Part shown: one piece after another, positions 18,065-27,030 of the stretch
How positions within the stretch are numbered: the first letter of the stretch is position 1
How the letters are laid out: each line of letters starts with the position of its first letter
Origin: JBBRBB01 sp963830175
GTDB lineage: Bacteria; Bacteroidota; Bacteroidia; Chitinophagales; Chitinophagaceae
Assembly (NCBI GenBank): GCA_963830175.1
Contig: CAWHKV010000009.1
Location: 1-64,000, forward strand
Direction: 5' to 3'
Length of the DNA stretch: 64,000 bases
Translations under genes and position numbers: made by a program
Notes under the pieces: model-generated
What the model saw: only the letters and a program-made list of their open reading frames with translations
What the model was told of the DNA's origin: nothing
The model's database searches: none

Positions 18065-19530
18065 TTACTCTTAATCTCTTTTAACACTCGTTTTGATGAA
18101 CTGTCTGTAATAATTTTTAATGCTATGTACATGGGTATAAAAGCCTGTGCAACCCCAATGAGTGTTTGGTTTATAGAACTGCCAAACAATGTAATAGTAA
18201 GATCAACTACAATGGTTGTATACAAAATCGCACGGTTTTTATTCATCCCTTTCGAAAATTCAAACCCTGCATATAACCACTTTAAAAGCATTCCAATTAA
18301 AAAGAAACCAACAAGAATTCCTGCATAACCGAAATTTACATATAACTCAGCTGCAATGCCGGGGGGAATACCTGCCTGCACTTTATTACTAAAACCATAA
18401 ATTTTATGAGAAATGTCTTTACCTATGGAAACAGCAGGTTTCTGCGGCCACAGTACCCTGGGTATTGGTGAATAAATAACAGCAAGGAAAGAACTGCCAT
18501 ACATGAATTCAATTTTTTCAGGAACGCCGTTTATTATATGTCCTGTTTTAGAAATATCCAGCAAATTTTTATTGAAGATAAATGGATCAAACACACTTAT
18601 TTCTGTATTCTCTGTGGTTACATCACCTGATGGGCGCAATAAGGTTATTATATTGAATAATAGTACCGGCACTATTATTAAAGGCAGAACCAATTTTGCT
18701 TTTAGTTTGCCTGTAAGGCTAACAATGATCATCACGTTAAGAAAAATCGTTAACAGGTCGCTGCGGCTGCTTGTAAAAAATGGAAAGAATAAGTTGCCCA
18801 TTACGAGTAAGATCAGCATTAAACCGTGCCACGATATAATTCGTTTTTTTTCAATGATGAAATTCAGGATGAATATGTACATGGCAGGTTTTATAAAATC
18901 TACCATTAGCCGGTAATAACTAAAGCTGGTAGTTAAATAACTTTCCGCACCTTCCACCTTTAAAAATCTTTTTCCTGATATATCACTTAAAATGGAAGTG
19001 ATACCCATGGCACGCAAAAACAAAATAATTCCTACTATGGCCACTACGAAAAATGTAACAATAAGTATATACAGCCTATCCTGTTGCCAGGGGTAATCTT
19101 TCCGGAATAGCGTGTACTTACTGAAATTTATTTTTGTCCTAGTAATAAAATATCCAATAATAAAAAGTATAAACGCTGTAAAAAGCATAAACGCAGGCAT
19201 TACAAAAAAGGGCACAGGTTCATTTCGTAAAAACATATCGTTTATACGCGGGTCATTGCCTGAATTTTTTACCATTAAAAATGCGCGCAGTGTAACCCCT
19301 ATAAAAACAGTAAAAAGAATAAAAATAAAAGGATGATGAAAATAGCTTTTAGAGGAATATGCCAGGTAACCAATAAATATAAAACTGCATCCCATGCAAT
19401 AAGCCAGGAACAAAATGCTTTCAGCAGGTATAAAGAAACAATACACCATAAAGACCAATGCTAAAACACCGGCAAATGGAAGCATCCATTTTGACAAGGT
19501 TTTATTTGTATGGTTTACGTTACTTAACAC
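18061..19530 (-). CDS. O-antigen/EPS polymerase (Wzy-like membrane protein)
   Basis: 489 residues with about 11-12 hydrophobic segments, a large extracytoplasmic loop in the second half (about residues 320-400, containing YSPIPRVLWPQKP) and a charged C-terminus. The PxxxWPxKP-type loop motif and topology are typical of O-antigen polymerase/oligosaccharide repeat-unit polymerases. Position between a flippase gene (4 bp upstream) and a sulfotransferase gene supports the role: block polymerisation of undecaprenyl-linked repeats on the periplasmic face. Wzy proteins are poorly conserved, so the call relies on topology and context. Confidence 0.8.
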   Translation of the reverse strand: MLSNVNHTNKTLSKWMLPFAGVLALVFMVYCFFIPAESILFLAYCMGCSFIFIGYLAYSSKSYFHHPFIFILFTVFIGVTLRAFLMVKNSGNDPRINDMFLRNEPVPFFVMPAFMLFTAFILFIIGYFITRTKINFSKYTLFRKDYPWQQDRLYILIVTFFVVAIVGIILFLRAMGITSILSDISGKRFLKVEGAESYLTTSFSYYRLMVDFIKPAMYIFILNFIIEKKRIISWHGLMLILLVMGNLFFPFFTSSRSDLLTIFLNVMIIVSLTGKLKAKLVLPLIIVPVLLFNIITLLRPSGDVTTENTEISVFDPFIFNKNLLDISKTGHIINGVPEKIEFMYGSSFLAVIYSPIPRVLWPQKPAVSIGKDISHKIYGFSNKVQAGIPPGIAAELYVNFGYAGILVGFFLIGMLLKWLYAGFEFSKGMNKNRAILYTTIVVDLTITLFGSSINQTLIGVAQAFIPMYIALKIITDSSSKRVLKEIKSK

Positions 19531-19534
19531 TGCT

Positions 19535-20878
19535 TCAGGTGCTGGTTTTTTTTATAAAACGGTTAGCGTATGGCAGGGCAATTATACCCAGCTCTTTGTA
19601 TAAAAAAATGGCTGCAATGGTGTTCTGTATAATGATTACTGCAGCAGACGCTATTGCAGCACCAAGTGCGCCAAACCTAGGTATAAGAATAACACCCAAT
19701 AACAAAAGTGAAAAAGAAGAAATGATCGCATTATTCCGCATCTTCTTTTCCCGGCCGCACATCATTAGTGTAACACCGGCCGGCCCTGTTACTACATTGA
19801 TCAATTGCCCCAAGGCCAAAATGGTTAATAATATACCACCGTCCTTAAAATCATCGCCAAAAAGGCGCATAAAAAATTGGGGGAGCAAAATAAAAGCAAG
19901 AATAATAGGTGATGATAACGCAACAATAAATTTAGTAGACTTTATGCAAATTTTTTCTATCTCCTGAATCTGTCCCTTTACATACATGGCAGAAATTCTG
20001 GGTGCCAGGTTACTATACATTACTATCTGGAACAATGTAACAAGTTGTGCAATTCTTTTCGCTACTTCATAAATACCGATATTTTCATTGGTTGACCAAA
20101 TACCCATTAGCAGGGTAGGCATCCAGGTAATTACCAGTTGAAACAATGTGGTTAAAAAAACAGGAAAAGCACTTTGCCAAATTTCTTTCTTATCAATTTT
20201 CCGGGATACCGGTTTATATTTTTTAAGAGATACGCTCCATGCAACCTGCGTTGTAAAAAAAACAATAGCCGTTGCTATTAAATAAGCATAAATAGCAGAG
20301 ACGCCCGTTTTGTAAGGCCATAAAAAAAAGATAAGCGTTACCAGCAGCGGTAAAGAAGCATCATACAAAAATTGCGAAAGTTGCACCCTTCCAATTCCTT
20401 TTAATGATTCTCCTGTATTTTGAATGACAGACAACGGTGCAATAGCTACAGCAAATACCCGTATGTTGAATGTAAGCGTTGGCTGATGAAATACTTTATC
20501 GGCTAATAGTGGTGAAAGAAAAAACAAAACGGAAGATGTAATTAACGTACAAGTACTCACAGTGGTAAATGCGAACCGTTGTACTGCTTTAACTTTGCCC
20601 CATTCATTCCTGGAAGCAAAGGCAGCAATATACCGGAGCACAGGCCGGTCAAAACCAAGTTTGCCGATGGTTGAAAGTATGGTTACCAACCCTAAAACCA
20701 AAAAGAATTCACCTACACCATCAGCGCCTAATGCCCGGGAAAAAACAATGTTCATTAAAAATGTTGCACCAATTGCCAACAGCTTAATAAGCATAGAATA
20801 AGAAGCAGATTTAAATAATCCATCATACTCATTATTACCTAAAACAAGCTTCTTTAATTTTAATATTAGTGCTGTCAT
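19535..20878 (-). CDS. Polysaccharide flippase (Wzx-like, MOP superfamily)
   Basis: 447 residues with about 12-14 membrane segments. N-terminal SASYSMLIKLLAIGATFLMN and FSRALGADGVGEFFLV are characteristic of the Polysacc_synt/MATE-like flippases (the ALGADGVGEF type motif). The protein should move undecaprenyl-linked repeat units across the inner membrane for the polymerase encoded next. It lies 35 bp after the Wzc gene and 4 bp before the polymerase, a standard Wzx/Wzy arrangement. Confidence 0.9.
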   Translation of the reverse strand: MTALILKLKKLVLGNNEYDGLFKSASYSMLIKLLAIGATFLMNIVFSRALGADGVGEFFLVLGLVTILSTIGKLGFDRPVLRYIAAFASRNEWGKVKAVQRFAFTTVSTCTLITSSVLFFLSPLLADKVFHQPTLTFNIRVFAVAIAPLSVIQNTGESLKGIGRVQLSQFLYDASLPLLVTLIFFLWPYKTGVSAIYAYLIATAIVFFTTQVAWSVSLKKYKPVSRKIDKKEIWQSAFPVFLTTLFQLVITWMPTLLMGIWSTNENIGIYEVAKRIAQLVTLFQIVMYSNLAPRISAMYVKGQIQEIEKICIKSTKFIVALSSPIILAFILLPQFFMRLFGDDFKDGGILLTILALGQLINVVTGPAGVTLMMCGREKKMRNNAIISSFSLLLLGVILIPRFGALGAAIASAAVIIIQNTIAAIFLYKELGIIALPYANRFIKKTST

Positions 20879-20913
20879 TACTCAGATAATACATACCATG
20901 TTACCCACGGTAC

Positions 20914-23337
20914 TTATCCCTTCTTATTCCTTTTAAGAAGATTTTTTAAACCTGTTTTACTTTCGTACTGACCATTTTCTTCATAATAACCTCCATTATC
21001 GCCATACGCATTTCCATAACCATAACCATATGCGTAACCATAGCCATATTTGGAGCCGTAGCCATAACCAGCTTTTCTTCTTACATCATTCAGCACCACA
21101 TTAATATTCTTCATCTTTTTATTAACGCGCATATCCTCCACTATTTTTACCTGGTACTTGGTGGTGTAATTTTGCCTTACCACATAAAATATTACATCTG
21201 CATACTTTGCCAATGTATGTGCATCTGATACTAAACCAATAGGAGGCGTATCTATAATAATGTAATCAAATTCTTTCCGGGCATATTCCATCAGTTCACC
21301 AACTTTTTCATGCATCAATATTTCTGAAGGGTTCGGTGGCATGGGACCTGAATTAACCAGGTAAACATTTGGATGTATGCCTGATGGAACTATCAGATTT
21401 TCTATCGAAACATCACCCACAACGTAATTTGAGAATCCACTTATATTTTCTTTTCCTAAATATTGAGATAGTTTCGGTTTGCGTAAATCGAATTCAAGTA
21501 ATAAGACTTTTTTACCTGAAATACCCAGTACACTTCCCAGGTTCATTGCAATAAATGATTTTCCCTCGCTACTCATGCTTGAGGTTAATAAAATAGACTT
21601 TCCTTTACTACCTGCCAGCAAAAACTGCAGGTTACTTCGAAGGCTTCGGAATTGTTCGGAAATGGCGCTTCTCGACTTTTCATCAACTACCAATGATTTA
21701 TCTGAATGATTATGAGAAATAAGTGCTGCCACCGGCGCTTTTGTAATTTTTGCCACATCATCTTCGTCAGCTATACGATTATTAAAATAATCCCTGAAGA
21801 ATAGTATGGAAGCAGGGAAAAACAATCCCATTAATAAAGCTGTAGAAACAATAAGTATTTTGTTGGGAGAAAATGGAAAAGCATCACTTCGTGCCTTATC
21901 CAGAATACGCACAGGTGCTACATTATTAAAACGTGATACTGCAGTCTCTTCGCGTTTTTTCAAAAGGTATAGGTACAATTCCTGTTTTATATTTTGCTGC
22001 CGGCTATATTCAAGAAACGTTTTTTCCTGTGCAGGCACCTGCCTTATCATTCCGCTGGTTTGTGAATTTGTTCGCACCAGTTCTCTTTGCTGCGCAAGCA
22101 ATGCCCTTTTAAATGAACCCATCAAACGAACAAGATCGCCCCGGATGGAAATAAGTTGTGCATCAATATTTTTTACTGACGGGTTGGCCTCGGTGCTATT
22201 AGAAAGCAACTGTTCGCGCTGTAACTGAAGGTTATTGTACTTATCTAACAAAGCAACAAAAGCAGGATCCTGGATCGGTGCCGTTGTAGGCATTATCCGC
22301 TTGTTGTTCTTCTCATCCATCAGGTATTTCTCAAGCGATTCAATTACTTCTACCTGTACCGATTGCTGAGAAAGTTGTTTTTGCAGCTCGGTATTTACGG
22401 TTACCAGTTGGCGGCTTTGTTCTGCAATGTCGGTTAAACTGTTTGCAGATTTAAAGCTGGAGATCTGCTGCTCAATGTTATTCAATTCATTCATAACAAT
22501 GTTAAGCCTGCTGTCTATAAATGAAATGGTACTGTCTGCAACCCTGTTGTTCTCGTCTATGTTTGACCGTATGTAAACTGAAATAAGGTTGTTTAATATA
22601 TCTGTACCTTTTTCTGGTACCGGTGTGGTATAAGTAAGGTCTATAGTGGTTACATCATCATTGGTAACTGTTATTAAAAAGTTTGGATAAAGTAATGAAA
22701 ATGCATAATCGGGAGAAATGATATCTACACCGTAAGAAATATCTTCCTTAAAAGGATAACCTGTTTTAGTAACGAAAAAAGTTCCGAAGGCGGCATGTAT
22801 TGTATCGCCATAGTTTGCATTTAATGTAACATTGGGGTTCGACAACTTTACTCCATTTGCAGTAACTGTAGCATCTAAATGCAATACTTCTCCCTCCTTC
22901 AGGTTTTCTGTTTTATTATTTAAAAAAGATATAGCAAAAGGTGAATGCAGATAAATATCTTTTGTTTTAACATCACCCTGACCGATGTACGTTACATTCA
23001 ATCTTAAATTATCAATAACCTTGTACAACAAGGTCTTTGACTTTAAAATTTGAACCTCATTGTTTACATTGCTTTGGGTGGAAAATAACCCGAGGTCTGA
23101 AAGTAAACTGGCCTCACTTGCTCCTGACCCGCCAGAATTATCGTTTACAAGCAATTTAGCGCTTATCTTATAGGTGGGGGTGGCATATCGCAGGTACAGG
23201 AATGCCAGCATGCCAAATAAAATAACCGAAATAAAGAACCAATACCATTTTGCCCTAAAGTTGGCAACAATTGCCCTTAAATCGAAATCTGACCGGGCGT
23301 TGGTAATTTGATCTTCCTCATTGGCATTGTAATCCAT
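20914..23337 (-). CDS. wzc: Second Wzc-type polysaccharide co-polymerase / BY-kinase
   Basis: 807 residues, first gene of the right-to-left polysaccharide run. N-terminal Wzz domain with a membrane segment (WYWFFISVILFGMLAFLYL, about 32-50), long coiled-coil periplasmic region, second membrane segment near 500-520, and C-terminal tyrosine kinase: Walker A SSMSSEGKS (about 586-594), A' LLLEFDLRKPK (about 612-622), Walker B YIIIDTPP (about 692-699). The tail (about 757-791) has 12 tyrosines in a Gly-Tyr-rich stretch, then a basic end (KNLLKRNKKG). Overall design matches the Wzc at 3244-5658, but the two differ through most of the periplasmic part, so this is not a recent duplication. Confidence 0.93.
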   Translation of the reverse strand: MDYNANEEDQITNARSDFDLRAIVANFRAKWYWFFISVILFGMLAFLYLRYATPTYKISAKLLVNDNSGGSGASEASLLSDLGLFSTQSNVNNEVQILKSKTLLYKVIDNLRLNVTYIGQGDVKTKDIYLHSPFAISFLNNKTENLKEGEVLHLDATVTANGVKLSNPNVTLNANYGDTIHAAFGTFFVTKTGYPFKEDISYGVDIISPDYAFSLLYPNFLITVTNDDVTTIDLTYTTPVPEKGTDILNNLISVYIRSNIDENNRVADSTISFIDSRLNIVMNELNNIEQQISSFKSANSLTDIAEQSRQLVTVNTELQKQLSQQSVQVEVIESLEKYLMDEKNNKRIMPTTAPIQDPAFVALLDKYNNLQLQREQLLSNSTEANPSVKNIDAQLISIRGDLVRLMGSFKRALLAQQRELVRTNSQTSGMIRQVPAQEKTFLEYSRQQNIKQELYLYLLKKREETAVSRFNNVAPVRILDKARSDAFPFSPNKILIVSTALLMGLFFPASILFFRDYFNNRIADEDDVAKITKAPVAALISHNHSDKSLVVDEKSRSAISEQFRSLRSNLQFLLAGSKGKSILLTSSMSSEGKSFIAMNLGSVLGISGKKVLLLEFDLRKPKLSQYLGKENISGFSNYVVGDVSIENLIVPSGIHPNVYLVNSGPMPPNPSEILMHEKVGELMEYARKEFDYIIIDTPPIGLVSDAHTLAKYADVIFYVVRQNYTTKYQVKIVEDMRVNKKMKNINVVLNDVRRKAGYGYGSKYGYGYAYGYGYGNAYGDNGGYYEENGQYESKTGLKNLLKRNKKG

Positions 23338-23509
23338 AATATTTAAAGAATGTATTTACGAAATTTGGCGAAAGTAGGGATTAGCTACAGAATGAAATGA
23401 TATGAAACTGCCAAAGCTTATGCTGCAGTACAAACATTATCTGTTTAAATAGGGTAGGTAGTTATGTTTTGCGAAATGGTAACAGATAAGAATGGTTCGA
23501 AATTACTGC

Positions 23510-23543
23510 AAAAATAAAAAAGCGTAACTGTTTAGTTACGCTT
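23510..23543 (-). terminator. Rho-independent terminator after dnaJ
   Basis: On the minus strand a 9-bp perfect stem, AAGCGTAAC / GTTACGCTT, with a 6-nt loop is followed by TTTTATTTTT. It lies 34 bp downstream of the dnaJ stop and just before the polysaccharide locus, so it should insulate that locus from the grpE-dnaJ transcript. Confidence 0.85.
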
Positions 23544-23576
23544 ACATTAAAAAAGATATTATACCATAATTAACAT

Positions 23577-24743
23577 TCAGGTAAAAGCTTCTTTCATTTT
23601 TTCGAAAAAAGATTTTTCATTCTTTGCCGGCTGCGGCTTAAAGTTGGGGCTTTTACTTAATGCTTCCAGCATTTCTTTTTCTTCATTGGTTATGTGCTGC
23701 GGCGTCCAAACATTTACATGTATTAACTGGTCGCCTTTTCCATAACCATTCACTTCCGGAAAACCTTTTCCTTTCAGCCTGAAAATTTTTCCGCTTTGTG
23801 TTCCCGGTGGAATTTTAATTTTTGCCCTGCCGTCAATGGTAGGCACTTCTAATTGGGTTCCAAAAATGGCATCAGGAATAGAGATGTACAATTCAAAGGC
23901 TACATTTAAACCTTCCCGCTGTAATTCTTTATGTTGTTCTTCCTCAATTAATATAATAAGGTCTCCGGGCATACCGCCTCTTTCGCCCGCATTTCCCTTA
24001 CCATTAAGGCTTAATTGCATTCCCTCCTGAACGCCAGGTGGAATATTTACATTAACGGTTTCTTCTCCATATACCCTGCCTTCACCTTTACAGGTGGCAC
24101 ATTTTGATGTTACGGTAGTACCCTGGCCATTACATTCGGTACAGGTTGTAACGGTTTGCATCTGCCCTAAAAAAGTATTGGTAACTTTTCTAACCTGCCC
24201 GTTTCCACCACATGTTTTACAGGTTTGAATGCTACCCTTATCTTTTGCGCCGTTTCCATCGCAAGTAGTGCAGGTAACATACTTTTTAATTTTTATGTTA
24301 CGGCTGGCTCCCTTGCTCATTTCTTCGTAATTAAGCTTTAGCTTAACCCGAAGGTTACTGCCCCTAACGCCCCGCGAGCCACGGGCTCCGCCACCACCCC
24401 TGCGACCACCGCCACCGCCAAAAAAGCTGCCGAAAATATCATCGCCAAACACATCTCCAAACTGGCTGAATATGTCATCCATATTCATACTACCCCCAAA
24501 ACCTCCGCCCTGCGGACCACTAAAGGCCTGATGTCCAAAACGGTCGTACTTAGCACGTTTATCAGCATCACTTAAAACTTCGTACGCCTCTGCTGCTTCC
24601 TTAAATTTTTCTTCAGCCTCTTTATCGCCCGGGTTACGATCGGGGTGGTATTGCATAGCCACCTTTCTGTATGCCTTTTTTATTTCATCGGCACCGGATG
24701 ACTTTGATACCCCAAGAATTTCGTAAAAATCTCTTTTTGTCAT
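23577..24743 (-). CDS. dnaJ: Chaperone protein DnaJ (Hsp40)
   Basis: 388 residues, complete type I DnaJ. The J domain (1-70) has YHPDRNPGD with the HPD motif, then a Gly/Phe-rich linker (about 75-130, GGGGGRRGGGGARGSRG). Four CxxCxGxG-type zinc motifs follow (CTTCDGNG, CKTCGGNG, CTECNGQG, CATCKGEG) and C-terminal beta domains (IPPGVQEGMQLSLNGKGNAGERGG). It stimulates DnaK ATPase and delivers unfolded clients. It follows grpE by 48 bp in the same direction, so the two form an operon; dnaK is not in the window. No CIRCE-type inverted repeat is seen upstream of grpE. Confidence 0.98.
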   Translation of the reverse strand: MTKRDFYEILGVSKSSGADEIKKAYRKVAMQYHPDRNPGDKEAEEKFKEAAEAYEVLSDADKRAKYDRFGHQAFSGPQGGGFGGSMNMDDIFSQFGDVFGDDIFGSFFGGGGGRRGGGGARGSRGVRGSNLRVKLKLNYEEMSKGASRNIKIKKYVTCTTCDGNGAKDKGSIQTCKTCGGNGQVRKVTNTFLGQMQTVTTCTECNGQGTTVTSKCATCKGEGRVYGEETVNVNIPPGVQEGMQLSLNGKGNAGERGGMPGDLIILIEEEQHKELQREGLNVAFELYISIPDAIFGTQLEVPTIDGRAKIKIPPGTQSGKIFRLKGKGFPEVNGYGKGDQLIHVNVWTPQHITNEEKEMLEALSKSPNFKPQPAKNEKSFFEKMKEAFT

Positions 24744-24791
24744 TATTATTTTATTAACCCAGGTTAAATGTTGGAAGGAAGAATAGAATTT

Positions 24792-25364
24792 TTATTTACC
24801 CACTACCACTTTCGCAAAACGAATGATCTTGTCATTAAGTAAATAACCTTTCTGCAATTCATCTACTACCTTACCCTTCAGATCTTCCGAGGGGGCAGGT
24901 ATTTCTGTTATAGCTTCATGCTTTTCAACATCAAACTCTTCATGCAGGCTATCCATTGCCTTAACACCTTTAGACTGCAAATTATTTCTAAGCTTGTTAA
25001 ATATGAGCATAATGCCCTGTTTAAACTGTTCAATATCTGTAACCTGTTGCATTTGTTTTTCAGCGCGGTCGAGGTCGTCCATTACATCAAGCAGGCTAAC
25101 TATTACATCCTTACCTGCGGTTTGTATAAGTTCTACCTTTTCACGGGCAGTACGCCTGCGAAAATTATCGAACTCTGCAAACAACCTTAGATATTTATCT
25201 TTTTGCTGTTCCAGCTCAGTTTTCAATTTGTCTAATTCACCATCTTCTGCAACAGGGTCGTTTAAATGCGAGGTGCCGGCTGCATTTTCGTCAGCATTTA
25301 TTCCAAAATCCTGAGATGCCGCAACATTTTCGCCTGTATTCTGCCTTATTTCTTTTTCTGCCAT
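24792..25364 (-). CDS. grpE: Nucleotide exchange factor GrpE
   Basis: 190 residues. An acidic, poorly conserved N-terminus is followed by a long helix (ELDKLKTELEQQKDKYLRLFAEFDNFRRR) and the GrpE core LLDVMDDLDRAEKQM, then the C-terminal beta domain with EAITEIPAPSEDLKGKVVDELQKGYLLNDKIIRFAKVVV. It exchanges ADP for ATP on DnaK. It is the first gene of a grpE-dnaJ operon and starts about 80 bp after the terminator of the tRNA-Ala gene. Confidence 0.97.
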   Translation of the reverse strand: MAEKEIRQNTGENVAASQDFGINADENAAGTSHLNDPVAEDGELDKLKTELEQQKDKYLRLFAEFDNFRRRTAREKVELIQTAGKDVIVSLLDVMDDLDRAEKQMQQVTDIEQFKQGIMLIFNKLRNNLQSKGVKAMDSLHEEFDVEKHEAITEIPAPSEDLKGKVVDELQKGYLLNDKIIRFAKVVVGK

Positions 25365-25444
25365 ATCTTATGAATTGATTTATAGTTTTTCAAATAATCT
25401 GCCAACAAAGATTTTTCGCAATATTGACAGTTGGTGTTTACATT

Positions 25445-25479
25445 AAAAAGAAAGTCATCCCCAACAGCGGATGACTTTA
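25445..25479 (-). terminator. Rho-independent terminator of tRNA-Ala
   Basis: A perfect 10-bp stem (AAAGTCATCC / GGATGACTTT) with an 8-nt loop, followed on the minus strand by CTTTTT. It sits directly after the tRNA 3' end and ends tRNA transcription before grpE. Confidence 0.85.
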
Positions 25480-25481
25480 TG

Positions 25482-25555
<74 letters not shown>

Positions 25556-25666
25556 AAATAGTCGGCAAAAATAACACGTGGGCTGTATCACTCCAAAACC
25601 AATGTACAATCTTTGCATATTATTCTTTGGACCACTGATACTTAAAGTATATTGCTTTTTTAATTA

Positions 25667-26686
25667 ATGACCATGACGAGGGATGTAAATTTTGCCATTG
25701 CAGGTTGCGGGAATATTGCGGGCAGGCATGCTGAACAGGTGAAAATGCATGGGGGTTTGCTTGCGGTTTGCGACATTGTTGAGGAAAGAGCTGCCGCTTT
25801 CGCAAAAATCTACGGGTGCAGGTTTTATGCTTCGTTAGAAAAAATGCTGCAATGTGAACCTGAATTAGATGCGGTTTCTATTTGTACACCTAACGGTTTA
25901 CACGCTTCCCAATCAATTATTTGCCTGCAAGCCGGAAAACATGTGCTGTGCGAAAAACCAATGGCCATAAGCAGTACTGACTGTAAAAAAATGATTAATG
26001 CTGCTGAAACTTCCGGAAAAAAATTATTTATAGTTAAACAAAACCGATACAATCCGCCGGTAATGGCGGTAAAAAGAGCGTTGAATGAGGGAAGGCTTGG
26101 AAAAATTTTAAGCCTTCAGCTTAATTGTTTTTGGAACCGCGATGAAAGCTATTATCGGAATAACTGGAAAGGCACCCTTCTAATGGATGGAGGGATTTTG
26201 TATACACAGTTCAGTCATTTTATTGACTTGTTGTATTGGTTTGCCGGAGATGTAATTAGTTTACAGGGCATACAAAGCAACAGGGCGCATACAGGTATGA
26301 TTGAATTTGCCGACACGGTGGTGGTTGCAGCAAAGCATACGAATGGTGCATTAGCTACCATGCATTTTAATGTGAACAGTTATAAAAAGAATATGGAAGG
26401 TTCTATAACCCTGTTTTGCGAAAAAGGAACTGTAAAAATCGGCGGGCAATATTTAAACGAGTTAAGCTACCAGTTAGCAGAAAATTATACCATTGAATGT
26501 AATGACCCCGGCATGGCAGCCAATAATTACGGGAATTATGAAGGTTCTATGAGCAACCACCACAAGGTATATGAACATGTAATTGAACATATACGCACTA
26601 ACAAAACGGGAACCAATGCAACAGAATCTATGAAGACCGTTGAAATAATTGAAAGAATTTATAAGTCTGTAATTACAGCGATTTAA
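25667..26686 (+). CDS. Gfo/Idh/MocA-family oxidoreductase
   Basis: 339 residues. N-terminal Rossmann fold FAIAGCGNIAGRHAEQV, then the family signature CEKPMAISSTDCKKMI (about 95-110) with the EKP catalytic Lys. The C-terminal domain contains KQNRYNPPVMAVKRAL, NCFWNRDESYY and MDGGILYTQFSHFIDLLYWF. The NRYNPP and MDGGxxxxQxxHxIDLL segments resemble WlbA/WbpB-type UDP-N-acetylglucosaminuronate 3-dehydrogenases, so a nucleotide-sugar oxidation role is possible. It stands alone on the plus strand outside the polysaccharide operon. The substrate is not determinable from sequence. Start chosen at ATGACCATGACG; the second Met two codons later is equally possible. Confidence 0.88.
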   Translation: MTMTRDVNFAIAGCGNIAGRHAEQVKMHGGLLAVCDIVEERAAAFAKIYGCRFYASLEKMLQCEPELDAVSICTPNGLHASQSIICLQAGKHVLCEKPMAISSTDCKKMINAAETSGKKLFIVKQNRYNPPVMAVKRALNEGRLGKILSLQLNCFWNRDESYYRNNWKGTLLMDGGILYTQFSHFIDLLYWFAGDVISLQGIQSNRAHTGMIEFADTVVVAAKHTNGALATMHFNVNSYKKNMEGSITLFCEKGTVKIGGQYLNELSYQLAENYTIECNDPGMAANNYGNYEGSMSNHHKVYEHVIEHIRTNKTGTNATESMKTVEIIERIYKSVITAI

Positions 26687-27030
26687 AATATTCTGGAAGC
26701 ATTTTTAATTGCGTTTTCAAGAATGTCAATAGCTGCATTTGCAGCGTTCTGTGCGGTTACTTTAGATATCATAGAAATCGTGTGTAGTTCTGAAGCTAAT
26801 ATATCCCTTTCATCTAATAATCTTTCCTGGAAAAATTCTTCCGTAACCTTGTTTTGAATACGCATATTTGCCATCATTTCCATTCTTTCTGCGCGTTTTT
26901 GAAAAAAACTGCTTGTACCCGATTTAGCCTGTTGCCAGCCATCTCTAACTTCAGATTTTATGGCATCCTTCATTTGCGAAAAGACCCCGTTCATGTCTAT
27001 TTGCATACGGTTAATTTTAAAATTTGGCAT
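26683..27030 (-). CDS. Hypothetical protein (helical, 115 residues)
   Basis: I choose the Met at 27030 (MPNFKINRMQIDMNGVF), which overlaps the upstream lipoprotein gene stop by 14 bp. The longer frame starting at 27087 would overlap by 71 bp and begins with unlikely sequence. The protein looks fully helical with charged heptad-like stretches (SFFQKRAERMEMMANMRIQNKV, EEFFQERLLDERDILASEL) and an Ala/Ile-rich C-terminal helix. No signal peptide or known domain recognised. Its coupling to the upstream small lipoprotein suggests a shared function, unknown. Its stop overlaps the convergent oxidoreductase stop by 4 bp. Confidence 0.65.
   Translation of the reverse strand: MPNFKINRMQIDMNGVFSQMKDAIKSEVRDGWQQAKSGTSSFFQKRAERMEMMANMRIQNKVTEEFFQERLLDERDILASELHTISMISKVTAQNAANAAIDILENAIKNASRIF

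Noticed and set aside
20914..23337. Tyr-Gly-rich C-terminal tail as a tandem-repeat artefact
   Set aside because: Codons vary along the tail and a similar tail occurs on the other Wzc, so it is a genuine autophosphorylation tail.
25365..25444. CIRCE heat-shock operator upstream of grpE
   Set aside because: No TTAGCACTC-N9-GAGTGCTAA repeat was found in the spacer.
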